Below, piece after piece: positions 26,342 to 35,462 of a stretch of DNA of 64,000 bases; position 1 is the first letter of the stretch; each line of letters starts with the position of its first letter. The notes under the pieces are model-generated. The model was not told the DNA's origin. It saw only the letters and a list, made by a program, of their open reading frames with translations, and did no database searches. The stretch is from Natronosporangium sp035305625 (lineage in GTDB: Bacteria; Actinomycetota; Actinomycetes; Mycobacteriales; Micromonosporaceae), in the NCBI GenBank assembly GCA_963809545.1, contig CAWEKD010000005.1, positions 248,001 through 312,000 of the forward strand. Reading direction: 5' to 3'. Made by a program: the position numbers and the translations under genes.

Positions 26342-28846
26342 ATGGTGTTCAGTGGCGACCCGCTGCCGCTGGTAGGCCGCGACGACGAGCTGCAGACGGT
26401 TCGCCAAGCGCTGATGGATCCGGCCGGGCGGGGCATCCTGATCGCCGGCCCCGCGGGGGTCGGCAAGACCCGGTTGGCCCTGGAGGCGGCCGGCCAGTTG
26501 ACCGACGCCGGGTGGCGGGTGTTGGCCGCCCGCACCTCCGGTTCCGGCGCCGGCCTGCCGTTGGCGGCGCTGGCGGGTCTGCCCACCGTCGACGAGCCAC
26601 CCCAGGCCCCCCTTTCCGGCCCGGTGCCGCGCGCGTTGGCGCAGCTGCGGCGGCTGGCGGCGCCCCAGCGCACGCTCCTGCTGGTGGACGACGCCCACCT
26701 GCTGGACGAGGTGTCCGCGACCGTGATCCATCAAGCGGTGGCCGAGCGGACCCTGCCGCTGCTGGCGACCCTGCGCACCGACGCGTTCGTCCCGGATGCG
26801 GTCACTCGCCTGTGGAAGGACACCGGGGTGCGCCGGCTGGAGCTGGAAGCGCTACGGCCGTCCGACATCGACACCCTGATCGTGGCGGCGCTGGGCGGCC
26901 CGGTGGAGGGGCGCACCCTGTACGAGACCCGGACCGCCGCCGGCGGCAATCCGCTGTTCCTACGAGAGTTGCTGGCCTCGGCCCGGGAAGCCGGCCGGTT
27001 CACCCAGTGCGCGGGGGTGTGGCGGCTGACGGAGCCGCTGAGCGTCGCTCCCCGACTGATCGAGCTGCTGGGGGACCGCCTGGCCACCACCGACCCGGAT
27101 GAACGGGACGGACTGGAGTTGTTGGCGATCGGCCAGCCGCTGCCGCTGGCGGTGGCCACCGACCTGATCCGGGACGAGGTCCTGGAACGGTTGGAGCGGC
27201 GGGGGCTGGTGGACGTGATCACGTCCGGTCGGCGCCGGTCGGTGCAGCTGAGTCACCCGCTGTACGGCGAGCTGCTGCGGGCCGGGACCCCAGAGCTGGC
27301 TCGGCTGCGACACAGCCGGCGCCTCGCCGGAGCGTTGGAAGGCCGCGGTGCGCGGCGGGCGGACGACATCATGCGGATCGCGCTGTGGCGGTTGGACGGA
27401 GGCGGCGAGCTGGACCCCGGCCTGATGCTGACCGCCGCCACCCAGGCCGCGCTGGTGCACGACTTCTCGGTCGCGCAGCGGCTGGCCCGCCGCGCGCGCG
27501 AGAGCGGGGGCGGGGTGCGGGCCGGGTTGATGGAGGTGCATGCGCTGTTCCGGTCCGGCCGCCGGGACACCGCCCTGCGGCTGTGCCGACAGTTGGCGAC
27601 CGAGGCCAGTGCGGCGGAGGAGCGGGTGCAGATCGCGCTCCAGCACCTGTCGATCCTGCTGCACGGCGCCGACGACCTCGCGGCGGCGCGCACCCAGTTG
27701 GCTGAGGTCGCTGACCTGCCCTGCCCGGTCGCTCAGGAGGCGGCCACCGCCTACGCGCTGATGTTGCGGGCGTATCAACTGGACTGCTCGGTGCTGGAGG
27801 CGGCGCTGACCGCGTTCCGCACCGCGCGGGATCCGGGCGCGCGGCTGGTGGCGGTCGGCGCCGCCGCGACGGCGTTGATGCTCTCCGGCCGGTACACCGA
27901 GTGTGTCGCGCTGATGGCCGAGGCGCTCCCGATCGCCGCCCACCACCACGGCCCCGCCCAGTTGCAGTCGGACATGTTCCCGATCGCCACGGCGGAGATG
28001 CGCGGCTACCTGGAGGGGCCACGGGCCGGTGTCACGTTCGCACGGTCGGCGTACGAGGCGACCCTGCACCCGGCCGACCCGGTGGCGCAGTCGATGGCGG
28101 CGTTCGCGCTGGCCCGGCAGCACCTGTTGTTGGGGCAGCCGGAGACCGCGCTCAGGTTTGCGCGGGAGTCGGCCTTGGCCGCCGGGCAGATGCGGTTACG
28201 GGCGTTGTCCCGGTGGGCGGCGGGTCTCCGGTTGCAGGCGGCGGTGCAGGCGGGCGTCCCGGCGGAGCTCCCGGGGGCGCTGGCGGACCTGGCCCGCTCC
28301 GCCAGCGGGCCGCAGCGGGTGTGGCTGTTCGATCTGGAGGTGGCCCGGGGGCTGGCGTGGCACGCGGCGGCCGAGGGTGATCTGACCGCCGCCGGGGAGA
28401 CGTTGGCCGCGGAGCTGATCCGGCACGGGGAGAACGGCGCGGTCGGCAGCGTCACGTTGGGAGCGATGGATCTGGTCCGGTTGGGCCAGGCGGAGCAGGC
28501 GGTAGCGCTGCTGACCCGGTTCCCACCCCCGGCGGGGTGGCCGTTGGGTGACGCCGCCGGCAGATTCGCCCGTGCGGCGCGCGCCGGGGATGCCGCGGCG
28601 CTGCTGGCGGTGGCGCAGGAGTTCGACGGGTACGGGATGCCGCTGCACACCGCCGAGGCGGCCGCCCTGGCGGTCGCGGTCGGGGAACCGGACGCTCCGG
28701 AGACCGCCTGCGCGCGTCGGCTCGCCGACACCGCGTTGGCACAGTGTGAGCGGCTGTGGTCCCCCGTGCTCCAGTCGATCACCGCGTCGGGGAATGGCGA
28801 TCCCGGGTCCGGGGTACCAGCCCGACGACCGTCCGCGGAGAGGTGA
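26342..28846 (+). CDS. LAL-like STAND ATPase lacking the LuxR HTH domain
   Basis: An 834-residue protein of the large AAA/STAND regulator type. Walker A is GPAGVGKTR (residues about 36-44) and Walker B LLLVDDAHLLDE (about 113), followed by a winged region and a long TPR-like helical half rich in Leu/Ala. Typical LAL regulators end in a LuxR helix-turn-helix of about 60 residues; here the chain ends SPVLQSITASGNGDPGS and stops, and no HTH appears in any frame before the next gene, three bases away. It may act as a signalling ATPase without DNA binding, or be a truncated regulator. Start ATG has GGGAGC upstream. Confidence 0.7.
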   Translation: MVFSGDPLPLVGRDDELQTVRQALMDPAGRGILIAGPAGVGKTRLALEAAGQLTDAGWRVLAARTSGSGAGLPLAALAGLPTVDEPPQAPLSGPVPRALAQLRRLAAPQRTLLLVDDAHLLDEVSATVIHQAVAERTLPLLATLRTDAFVPDAVTRLWKDTGVRRLELEALRPSDIDTLIVAALGGPVEGRTLYETRTAAGGNPLFLRELLASAREAGRFTQCAGVWRLTEPLSVAPRLIELLGDRLATTDPDERDGLELLAIGQPLPLAVATDLIRDEVLERLERRGLVDVITSGRRRSVQLSHPLYGELLRAGTPELARLRHSRRLAGALEGRGARRADDIMRIALWRLDGGGELDPGLMLTAATQAALVHDFSVAQRLARRARESGGGVRAGLMEVHALFRSGRRDTALRLCRQLATEASAAEERVQIALQHLSILLHGADDLAAARTQLAEVADLPCPVAQEAATAYALMLRAYQLDCSVLEAALTAFRTARDPGARLVAVGAAATALMLSGRYTECVALMAEALPIAAHHHGPAQLQSDMFPIATAEMRGYLEGPRAGVTFARSAYEATLHPADPVAQSMAAFALARQHLLLGQPETALRFARESALAAGQMRLRALSRWAAGLRLQAAVQAGVPAELPGALADLARSASGPQRVWLFDLEVARGLAWHAAAEGDLTAAGETLAAELIRHGENGAVGSVTLGAMDLVRLGQAEQAVALLTRFPPPAGWPLGDAAGRFARAARAGDAAALLAVAQEFDGYGMPLHTAEAAALAVAVGEPDAPETACARRLADTALAQCERLWSPVLQSITASGNGDPGSGVPARRPSAER

Positions 28847-28848
28847 TC

Positions 28849-29741
28849 ATGCAGGAGCAGCAGCCGGCACCGGATCCGGCCCGGCAATACCCCGGGCCGG
28901 AGGCGCAGGAGGCGGAGCAGCAGGAGTGGCCGGGGCGGACCGGGGAGATGCAGCGGCGGCCGGACCACGGCGAACACTCCTATCAGGGGCACGGTCGGCT
29001 CACCGGCCGGCGCGCGGTGATCACCGGCGGGGACTCCGGGATCGGGCGCGCGGTGGCGATCGCGTACGCCCGGGAGGGGGCGGACTTAGTGATCTCGTAC
29101 CTGCCGGAGGAAGAGGAGGACGCCCGCGAGACCGCGCATTGGGTGCGGGAGGCGGGGCGGACCGTGGTCACCGCCCCCGGGGACCTGCGGGAAGAGGAGT
29201 ACTGCGAGCAGCTGATCGCGCTGGCCGAATCCGCGCTGGGCGGGGTCGACATCCTGGTCAACAACGCGGCGTTCCAGATGAACCAACCGGAGATCACCGA
29301 CATCACCACCGCCCAGTTCGACCGGGTGATGAAGACCAACTTGTACGCACTGTTCTGGCTGTGTCGAGCCGCGGTGCCCCGGATGGCGCCCGGCTCTTCG
29401 ATCATCAACCTGTCCTCGATCCAGGCGGCGCAGTCTCTCCGGGGCTACTGGACTACGCCACCACCAAGGCCGGCATCACCGCGTTCACCAAGGCGTTGGC
29501 CGCCGGGCTGGCCGACCGGGGCATCCGGGTGAACGCGATCGCCCCTGGCCCGGTGTGGACGCCGCTGATCCCGGCGACCATGCCGCCGGAGAAGGTGGCG
29601 CAGTTCGGCGCCAACACCCCGCTGGGGCGGGTGGGGCAGCCGGCGGAGCTCGCACCGGCGTTCGTGTTCTTCGCCTCGCCGGAGTCGAGCTATATCACCG
29701 GGGAACTGTTGGCGGTTACCGGTGGTCGCCCGATGAGCTAA
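28849..29741 (+). pseudogene. Short-chain dehydrogenase/reductase, frameshifted
   Basis: The first frame gives a Gln/Pro-rich N-terminus, the cofactor loop TGGDSGIGRAVA, NNAAFQM and the catalytic serine region INLSSIQ. At about 29434-29440, in a TCTCTC run, sense moves to another frame: LLDYATTKAG with the catalytic Tyr/Lys, then APGPVWTPLIP and the end VTGGRPMS. The reconstructed protein is a complete YdaD/YhdG-type SDR of about 297 residues. A TC duplication explains the shift; without correction the enzyme lacks its catalytic Tyr. It overlaps no neighbour and starts three bases after the LAL-like gene, so they share an operon. Confidence 0.75.
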
Positions 29742-29844
29742 ACCACCCAGACGGTGCCAGAAAACCACCAAACGTTCATGGACATCCGCCGCGATGGGAC
29801 ATTAGGCTGACATACCCGGCTGTCGTGACGAGGAGGTCTAGCAG

Positions 29845-30651
29845 GTGTCGACGCTGCTGGCTCCGGCACCGCCGCGAGAGCGGGTTCTGCCGCTCCGGCT
29901 CGCCGGGCACACCACCGACGTGGTGATACGGTTCCGTCCCGGCCGGGGCGGAGACCTGCTGGTGTGTATTCACGGGTTCGGGTGCGCCAAGGAGAGTTTC
30001 GACTCCGGGTACGCCGCCGCCGCGTTGGCGGACCTATCGATCTGTGCGGTCGACCTTCCCGGGCACGGTGCTTCCGGGGGCCTGCCGGAGGTGGACGACG
30101 TCATCGAGGCGTACGCCCAGGTGGTGGCCGCGGTGGCCGAGCAGCTGGCTCCTCGCCGGTTGTTCCTCCTCGGGCACAGCATGGGGGGTGCGGTCGGGCT
30201 GGTGGCGACCCACGCGGTGCCGGTAGACCGGTTCATCAGCGTGGAAGGCAACCTGGTGGCCGCCGACTGCGGGTTGGTGACCCAGCAGACCGCCACCCAG
30301 TCCCGGGACGAGTTCGTCACCACCGGATACGCCCGGTTCCTGACCGAGCTGGCCGCGTCGGATCGGCCCGACTTGCGGCAGTGGGCCGGCTGGTACAAGC
30401 AGGCCGAGCCGGCCGCGCTGCACCGGTTGGCCACGTCGCTGCTGGCCTGGTCCCGCAGTGGTGAGCTGTTGGCCAGGCTGCGCCAGCTACCGGGGGCGAG
30501 CTACGTCTACGGCGTAAACAGTGATCTCCGCCATCTGCTGCCGCATCTGGGGCCGACGCCGGCCTATCCGGTAAGCGGCGCCGGCCATTTCCCGATGGTG
30601 GACAACCCGTACGAGTTTTGGCAGGTGGTGGCGGCGGCCCTGGGGCGCTGA
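29845..30651 (+). CDS. Alpha/beta hydrolase
   Basis: A 268-residue soluble hydrolase. The oxyanion region CIHGFGCAKES, the nucleophile elbow GHSMGGAVG and the C-terminal catalytic histidine GAGHFPMVDNP are clear; the acid is probably in YGVNSDLRH. Substrate unknown. The GTG start is eight bases from AGGAGG. It opens a short set of same-strand genes with two other uncharacterised enzymes. Confidence 0.88.
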   Translation: MSTLLAPAPPRERVLPLRLAGHTTDVVIRFRPGRGGDLLVCIHGFGCAKESFDSGYAAAALADLSICAVDLPGHGASGGLPEVDDVIEAYAQVVAAVAEQLAPRRLFLLGHSMGGAVGLVATHAVPVDRFISVEGNLVAADCGLVTQQTATQSRDEFVTTGYARFLTELAASDRPDLRQWAGWYKQAEPAALHRLATSLLAWSRSGELLARLRQLPGASYVYGVNSDLRHLLPHLGPTPAYPVSGAGHFPMVDNPYEFWQVVAAALGR

Positions 30652-30735
30652 CCCGGTGGTCGCTGGCCGGCGCCGCGCCTCGGCGCCCGTCGCTTCCCGA
30701 CCAGAGTGGATCACGGTACGACAAATCCCAATGAC

Positions 30736-30752
30736 TGTGGTAAATTTCCACA
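30736..30752. promoter_or_regulatory. AT-rich operator-like inverted repeat
   Basis: TGTGG and CCACA arms flank a 7-base TAAATTT core in a setting of very high GC. It lies 86 bp before the DUF2332-like start, a plausible regulator site for that transcript. Confidence 0.45.
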
Positions 30753-30837
30753 AAGGGCAAAAGAACCCACCTGTTCGGACTCGTTCCTTGGCTCCGGCCA
30801 TGCTGGTGGACAGTCCGGGGAGATGGAGGCGGCGGCG

Positions 30838-31878
30838 GTGTCATCCGGCTCAACGGTCGCGACCTTCCGGGCCGCGGCCGAACGGCTGGGGGCGCATCCG
30901 CAGGATCACGGCTGGCGAGAGCTGTACCGCCTGTTCGCCGCGGGGCTGGCGACTCCCCCCGCTCCTCGGTTAGCGGAGCTGGTCACCGCGGTGCGGGCCG
31001 CCCGCCCCGACAGCGGCGACGAACACCTGGTGACCTTGGTGGGGATCGCGGTGCGACACGTCGCCGGCCCCACGATCACTGAGTTGGTCGATGACCGGCC
31101 GGTCGCGGCGCGCCTGCGCCAGTTGGAGCAACTGCTCACCGCCCACGCCGATCAGGTGCGTCAGCTGGTGACCGGTCGACAGAATTCCTTCACCTCGCCC
31201 CGCCGGTTCCTACTCGCCCAACTGCTCCTCGCCCAGTACTTCACCACGCACCGCCGCCCCGCCCGGGTGGCCGATCTCGGCACCGGGCTGGGGGTCATGC
31301 CCCGGCAGCTCAACTCTCCACGGATCTTCCGACGGTTCGCCGCTGATCTGCGCTGGCCGGACGGGGTGCCCGAGTATCGTCCGATCCCGCTGGCGGGCCG
31401 CTACGGCGTGGACCGGGGGCCGTTTCCGGATCTGGCGTGGGTGCGGACGTGTTACGGCCCGTCCGGCTACTACCGGGACCGGTTCGCCGAGCTGCTGGAG
31501 GTACTGCGCACCCCGGAGGTCGCCACGGCCCCGGTCGAGCTCGTGGAGCTGGACTTCACCGACCCGGTCCGGTTGCGCCGCTTCCTCCACCAGCATCAGA
31601 TCAACGCGGTCAATCTCTGCTACACCCTGTACGAGCTGGCCCCGCCGGTCCGGGCGCGCGTGCTGTCGGTGCTACGGGAAAATCTGCCGGTCCCTGGGCT
31701 GGTCATCGTCACTGAGCCTCACCAGGATCTGACTCAGCCGGGCTGCACGGTGGCGGTGTTCGACACCACGCAGCCCGAGGCCGGATTGCAGCCAGTATGT
31801 ACTGTCTCTGATGGACACTTCCTGGGCGAGGTGAGTCCGCGGGAGGGTTACGACAAGTTTCTCGGTGGGAGCTGGTGA
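30838..31878 (+). CDS. DUF2332-like protein with methyltransferase-type fold
   Basis: A 346-residue protein. A motif I-like sequence VADLGTGLGVMP sits near residue 145, followed by GVDRGPFPDLAWV and a CYGPSGYYRDRFAELL stretch, which correspond in order to the R-x-GIDRxPLD and WP-x-Q..R..RL motifs of DUF2332 proteins. The canonical GASAGLNL glycine loop is altered, so this is a divergent member or a related SAM-binding family. GTG 30838 is chosen because GGAGG is eight bases upstream; ATG 30823 has a purine run directly abutting it and is an alternative. Its stop overlaps the next start (GTGA). Confidence 0.55.
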   Translation: MSSGSTVATFRAAAERLGAHPQDHGWRELYRLFAAGLATPPAPRLAELVTAVRAARPDSGDEHLVTLVGIAVRHVAGPTITELVDDRPVAARLRQLEQLLTAHADQVRQLVTGRQNSFTSPRRFLLAQLLLAQYFTTHRRPARVADLGTGLGVMPRQLNSPRIFRRFAADLRWPDGVPEYRPIPLAGRYGVDRGPFPDLAWVRTCYGPSGYYRDRFAELLEVLRTPEVATAPVELVELDFTDPVRLRRFLHQHQINAVNLCYTLYELAPPVRARVLSVLRENLPVPGLVIVTEPHQDLTQPGCTVAVFDTTQPEAGLQPVCTVSDGHFLGEVSPREGYDKFLGGSW

Positions 31879-33035
31879 AGCCGACCGCGACGAGAGGAGT
31901 GGACATGCCGCGCGAGCCGCGGATGCGGCCGGACGGCGCGAGCACTCAGGCTGCCCGCCGCCGCCGGGGGCGGCAGGCGGTGGCGGCCATCGGCGGATCC
32001 CTGTTCGGTTTGGTGACCAGCCTCTACTCGGAGGAGCTACGTCGACTGCTGGAGGCTTCGGTCAGCGGCCTGGCCGGCCATGCCGTACCGATCCTGCTGA
32101 CCGCCGTGGTCGCCAGCGTATCCAGTGTGATCTGTTATGAGTTCCTGTTCCGGCGGCAGCGACCGCACCGGGTGATCGCCGGTCGGATCCGCATCGACCA
32201 GGCGGCGCTTGACCCCCGGTTTCGTTCCGAGACACCGGTGGCGGGGCGGCAACTGCACTATCTGGAGTCTCCGCAGACCACCGCTGACCTGGTGGTGCTG
32301 CTGCACGGACTGGGGCTGGACGCGGGCGATTTTCGGCCGGTGATGGCCGAGTGCCGCCTGCACTCGGTCGCGTTCACCCAGTATGGGTTCAACCGGGAAG
32401 AGCGTGACCATCCGGACTACCGCCCGATCTCGCTGGCGGCCCACGTCCATCTGCTGGGGTACGCGCTGCGCGTACTCCACCGGCGGTATCCGCGTAAGCG
32501 AATCTCGCTGGTCGGGTTCTCCAGCGGCGCGGATCTGCTGCTGATGCTGGCGGAGCGGGAACCGGAGACCCTCTCACTGCTCCGGCCCCGCTGGGCCCTG
32601 CTGCTCGACCCGAACGTCAACCACACCACCACCACCTTCTCGTCCGCGATCGCCGGCACTTCCGGCGATCGGGAGGTGCGGGAGCTGGTGTCGATTCTGC
32701 GGGGCGCCCGTAACCAGTCAGAGTTCGTCTACCTGGCCGAGTACGTCAGCAAGATCGCCTCGAAGGACTTTGCCCACGTCCGGGGGCTCGCCAAGGAGAT
32801 CGTGCAGCGGTATCGGACCGAGGACTACCGCCCGTTCCTCGCCTCCTTGGCGCGCTTGAACAACCTGGTGTCCACCACCACCGTGGTGCTGTCCCGGGAC
32901 CACGAGAAGGTGTACTCCACCCTGGCTGGCCGAGTTCCCCAGCGGCTGGGCGTGCGCCTGGAATGCTCACTGACCTCGCATTTCGATCTGATCCGTCCGA
33001 ATTTCCTCATCCGGCGGCTAGAGAGTTTCCAATAG
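31875..33035 (+). CDS. Membrane-anchored alpha/beta hydrolase-like protein
   Basis: A 386-residue protein with an Arg-rich N-terminus, one or two membrane segments (about residues 68-90), then an alpha/beta hydrolase domain: VVLLHGLGLDAGDF, nucleophile elbow LVGFSSGADLLL, and a likely catalytic His in LTSHFDLIRPN. Translation is coupled to the upstream DUF2332-like gene by a 4-bp overlap, implying a shared pathway, possibly modifying a lipid or polyketide-like product. No family name is offered. Confidence 0.75.
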   Translation: MKPTATRGVDMPREPRMRPDGASTQAARRRRGRQAVAAIGGSLFGLVTSLYSEELRRLLEASVSGLAGHAVPILLTAVVASVSSVICYEFLFRRQRPHRVIAGRIRIDQAALDPRFRSETPVAGRQLHYLESPQTTADLVVLLHGLGLDAGDFRPVMAECRLHSVAFTQYGFNREERDHPDYRPISLAAHVHLLGYALRVLHRRYPRKRISLVGFSSGADLLLMLAEREPETLSLLRPRWALLLDPNVNHTTTTFSSAIAGTSGDREVRELVSILRGARNQSEFVYLAEYVSKIASKDFAHVRGLAKEIVQRYRTEDYRPFLASLARLNNLVSTTTVVLSRDHEKVYSTLAGRVPQRLGVRLECSLTSHFDLIRPNFLIRRLESFQ

Positions 33036-33040
33036 GAAAG

Positions 33041-33067
33041 GCGCGCCGTAGCCCCGGGGTGGCGCGC
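33041..33067 (+). terminator. Hairpin terminator after the hydrolase set
   Basis: Seven-base GCGCGCC/GGCGCGC arms flank a 13-base loop that itself contains CCCCGGGG, six bases after the stop codon. Confidence 0.55.
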
Positions 33068-33122
33068 GGATCAGGCGGGGTTGGTGCCAGACTGAGCACG
33101 CCGCGACAGGAGGGAAACCATC

Positions 33123-34658
33123 ATGACTGCCGGGTGGGTATTACCCGACGGGGTATTGACCGAGGCCCCCTCATACACACCGCGCGCGGCCGAGCTGGCC
33201 GACCTGGAGCTGCTACTGACCGGCGCGTTCGCCCCGCTGACCGGGCTGCCGACCCGGGATGACCTGATCTCGATCACCGAGCGAGGGCGGCTCGCCGACG
33301 GCACCCCGTGGCCGCTTCCGCTGACGCTGGAGGTTCCCAGCCAGTTGCTGACCACCCGGGATCGGCACAACCCGTTGCGCCGCGCGCTGGTGGTCACCAA
33401 CGGCGAGGGCGAGCCGATGGCGGCGGTGGATGTGATCGACTCCTGGCCGGTGCGGGACGGGGTGAGCGCGGTCGGCGGCCCGGTCCGGGCGCTCGGGGAG
33501 CGGCGCCGCTGGCCGTTCGCCTCCCTGCGCCGGACTCCGGCGGAGGTGCGGGCGCAGCTACCGCCCGGCCGGGTGGTGGGAGTGGTGGCGGACCGGCCCC
33601 TGCACCGACCGCAGCTGGCGCAGCTGGTGCTGGCCACCCGCACGCTGCAGGCTCACCTCCTGGTGCTGATCCCGGTCGCGGGCCCGACCCCCGATGGGCT
33701 GCCGCCGGAGGCGCTGGTGCGGTGTGTGCTCGCCGCCCGGGACCGGCTGCCACCGGCCACCTTCGTGACCGTGCCGCTGCGCCGCCGCGGTAATGAGATC
33801 TACGACGCGCTGGCGCGAGCGCGGGTGGCCCAGGCGTACGGGGTCACCCACCTGCTGGCATCCGACCAGACCCTTTCCGGGGGTGGCCTGCGGGTGGTGC
33901 TGCCGCGGGAGCTCGCCTACGACAACCGGGACGGCCAGTGGCGGGGCAAAGAGGACATCCCACCCCCACACCGGCGGTTGCCACTGCGTCCGACCGAGAT
34001 CGCCGAGCTGCTGGACCGGGGCTTCCCGCTGCCGGAGTGGCACACCCCGCCGGCGGTGGCGCGGGAGCTCACCCGGGCACGGCCGGCCCGCCGCCACCGC
34101 GGCCTGGTGTTGTTCTTCACCGGCCTCCCCGGGTCGGGTAAGTCCACCATCGGCCGGGGGTTGGCCGCCCGGATCCGGGAATCCGGCGAGCGTACGGTCA
34201 CGGTGCTGGACGGGGACGTGCTCCGGCGCGAGCTGACCGATGGGCAAGAGCTACTCACCTCCGACCGGGACGTACGCCGGATCGGCTGGGTGGCGGCGGA
34301 GATCGCCCGGCATCGGGGACTGGTGATCTGCTGCCCCACCGCCCCGCACAGTCAGCCCCGCGCGGAGGCCCGGGCCCGGGCGCAGGCGGCCGGGGCCGGG
34401 TTCGTGCTGATCTGGATCTCCACCCCGCGCTCGGTGTGTGAGCAGCGGGACCGCAAGGGGCGGTACGCGCGGGCGCGGGCCGGGCTGGTGACCGGAGTGC
34501 CCGGCGTGGACACGCCGTACGAAGAGCCCACCGACGCCGACCTGGTGCTGGACACCAGCGACCTGAGCGTCGATGAGGCGGTGGAGCGGGTGCTCACCCA
34601 CCTGGAAGATCACGGCTGGCTGGAGCTTCCGCAGGATGATCTCGAGCCGGTAGCCTGA
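33123..34658 (+). CDS. Adenylylsulfate kinase fused to a degenerate ATP-sulfurylase domain
   Basis: A 511-residue two-domain protein. The N-terminal 310 residues follow the ATP sulfurylase plan (LTGAFAPLTGLPTRDD at the front, DQTLSGGGLRVVLPRELAYD near the end), but the catalytic RNPxHxGH block reads ADRPLHRPQ, so the second histidine is lost. The C-terminal part is an APS-kinase-like domain with P-loop GLPGSGKST (about residues 334-342), LDGDVLRREL, ERD-type CEQRDRKGRYARAR and DTPYEEP. The usual APS-binding Arg-x-x-Asn in this domain is shortened to SDRDVRRIG. Phosphosulfate synthesis is therefore doubtful; a kinase on another small molecule is possible. ATG follows GACAGGAGGG. Confidence 0.75.
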   Translation: MTAGWVLPDGVLTEAPSYTPRAAELADLELLLTGAFAPLTGLPTRDDLISITERGRLADGTPWPLPLTLEVPSQLLTTRDRHNPLRRALVVTNGEGEPMAAVDVIDSWPVRDGVSAVGGPVRALGERRRWPFASLRRTPAEVRAQLPPGRVVGVVADRPLHRPQLAQLVLATRTLQAHLLVLIPVAGPTPDGLPPEALVRCVLAARDRLPPATFVTVPLRRRGNEIYDALARARVAQAYGVTHLLASDQTLSGGGLRVVLPRELAYDNRDGQWRGKEDIPPPHRRLPLRPTEIAELLDRGFPLPEWHTPPAVARELTRARPARRHRGLVLFFTGLPGSGKSTIGRGLAARIRESGERTVTVLDGDVLRRELTDGQELLTSDRDVRRIGWVAAEIARHRGLVICCPTAPHSQPRAEARARAQAAGAGFVLIWISTPRSVCEQRDRKGRYARARAGLVTGVPGVDTPYEEPTDADLVLDTSDLSVDEAVERVLTHLEDHGWLELPQDDLEPVA

Positions 34659-34688
34659 CGGCGGCGGGGGCCGTGACGAGGAGGACCC

Positions 34689-35123
34689 ATGCGGATCAGG
34701 ACAGCAGCAGCCGGGTTCACGGGGGTGTTGGCGCTGCTCGCCGGGTGCAGTGGGGGCGCGGATCCGGCCGACCGGGCGGAGCCGCCGACCACCACCGCGC
34801 CCGCTGGCGACACTCCGGCCGACCCTGACGGATCCGGTGACTCCCCCAGCGACGGCCCGGAACCTGCCCCGGCCGCCTTCAACGACCAGACCACCGGCAC
34901 GTACGACTGCGGCGGCCAGAACATCACCATCAACGGCGACGGTTCGGATCTGCATCTGACCGGCGCGTGCGGCATCGTGGTGATCAATGCGGCGCAGGCC
35001 ACGCTGGTGGTCGACGCGGCGGAGATGATCGTGGTGAACGGCGCCGATTCGCATGTGACCTACGGCGGTGAGCCGGAGGTGTTCGTCAACGGGGAGGACG
35101 CCTCGGCGGAACCAGCCGACTGA
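34689..35123 (+). CDS. DUF3060 lipoprotein
   Basis: A 144-residue exported lipoprotein: signal peptide with lipobox LLAGC (Cys20), a 45-residue Pro/Asp/Gly linker, then a DUF3060-like beta region with repeating C-x-G-x-N-I-T-I-x-G and L-T-G-A-C units (residues about 76-135) and a pair of cysteines. Similar proteins are surface antigens or unknown in mycobacteria. GAGGAGG precedes the ATG. Confidence 0.8.
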   Translation: MRIRTAAAGFTGVLALLAGCSGGADPADRAEPPTTTAPAGDTPADPDGSGDSPSDGPEPAPAAFNDQTTGTYDCGGQNITINGDGSDLHLTGACGIVVINAAQATLVVDAAEMIVVNGADSHVTYGGEPEVFVNGEDASAEPAD

Positions 35124-35218
35124 GGTCGGCGACGGGGCCGCGGCGGTGGCGCCGCCGCACCGCCGGGGGCCGGCGGGTCTGCCGCCGACCGGTCGGACCG
35201 GCATGGTGGACTGGAGGC

Positions 35219-35437
35219 ATGAGTGACCAGCCCGCGTCCCCGGAGGATCTCAGCCACCTCACGTACGAGCAGGCCCGAGCCGAACTAGCCGCGGTGGTGG
35301 AGCGGTTGGAGGCCGGCGGCTGCGCGTTGGAGGAGGCGCTGGCGCTGTGGGAGCGGGGGGAGGCGTTGGCCGCCCACTGTCAGCGCAAGCTGGACGGGGT
35401 CCGGGCCCGGCTGGACGCGGCCACCGAGCCGGAGTGA
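35219..35437 (+). CDS. xseB: Exodeoxyribonuclease VII small subunit
   Basis: A 72-residue helical protein with the XseB core LTYEQARAELAAVVERLE and LEEALALWERGEALAAHCQRKL. It is the regulatory subunit of ExoVII, whose large subunit XseA is not in this window although the two genes are normally adjacent. GGAGG precedes the ATG. Convergent with DUF4245. Confidence 0.92.
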   Translation: MSDQPASPEDLSHLTYEQARAELAAVVERLEAGGCALEEALALWERGEALAAHCQRKLDGVRARLDAATEPE

Positions 35438-35462
35438 TCACCGCGGGCCGCTCCGGGCGGCG

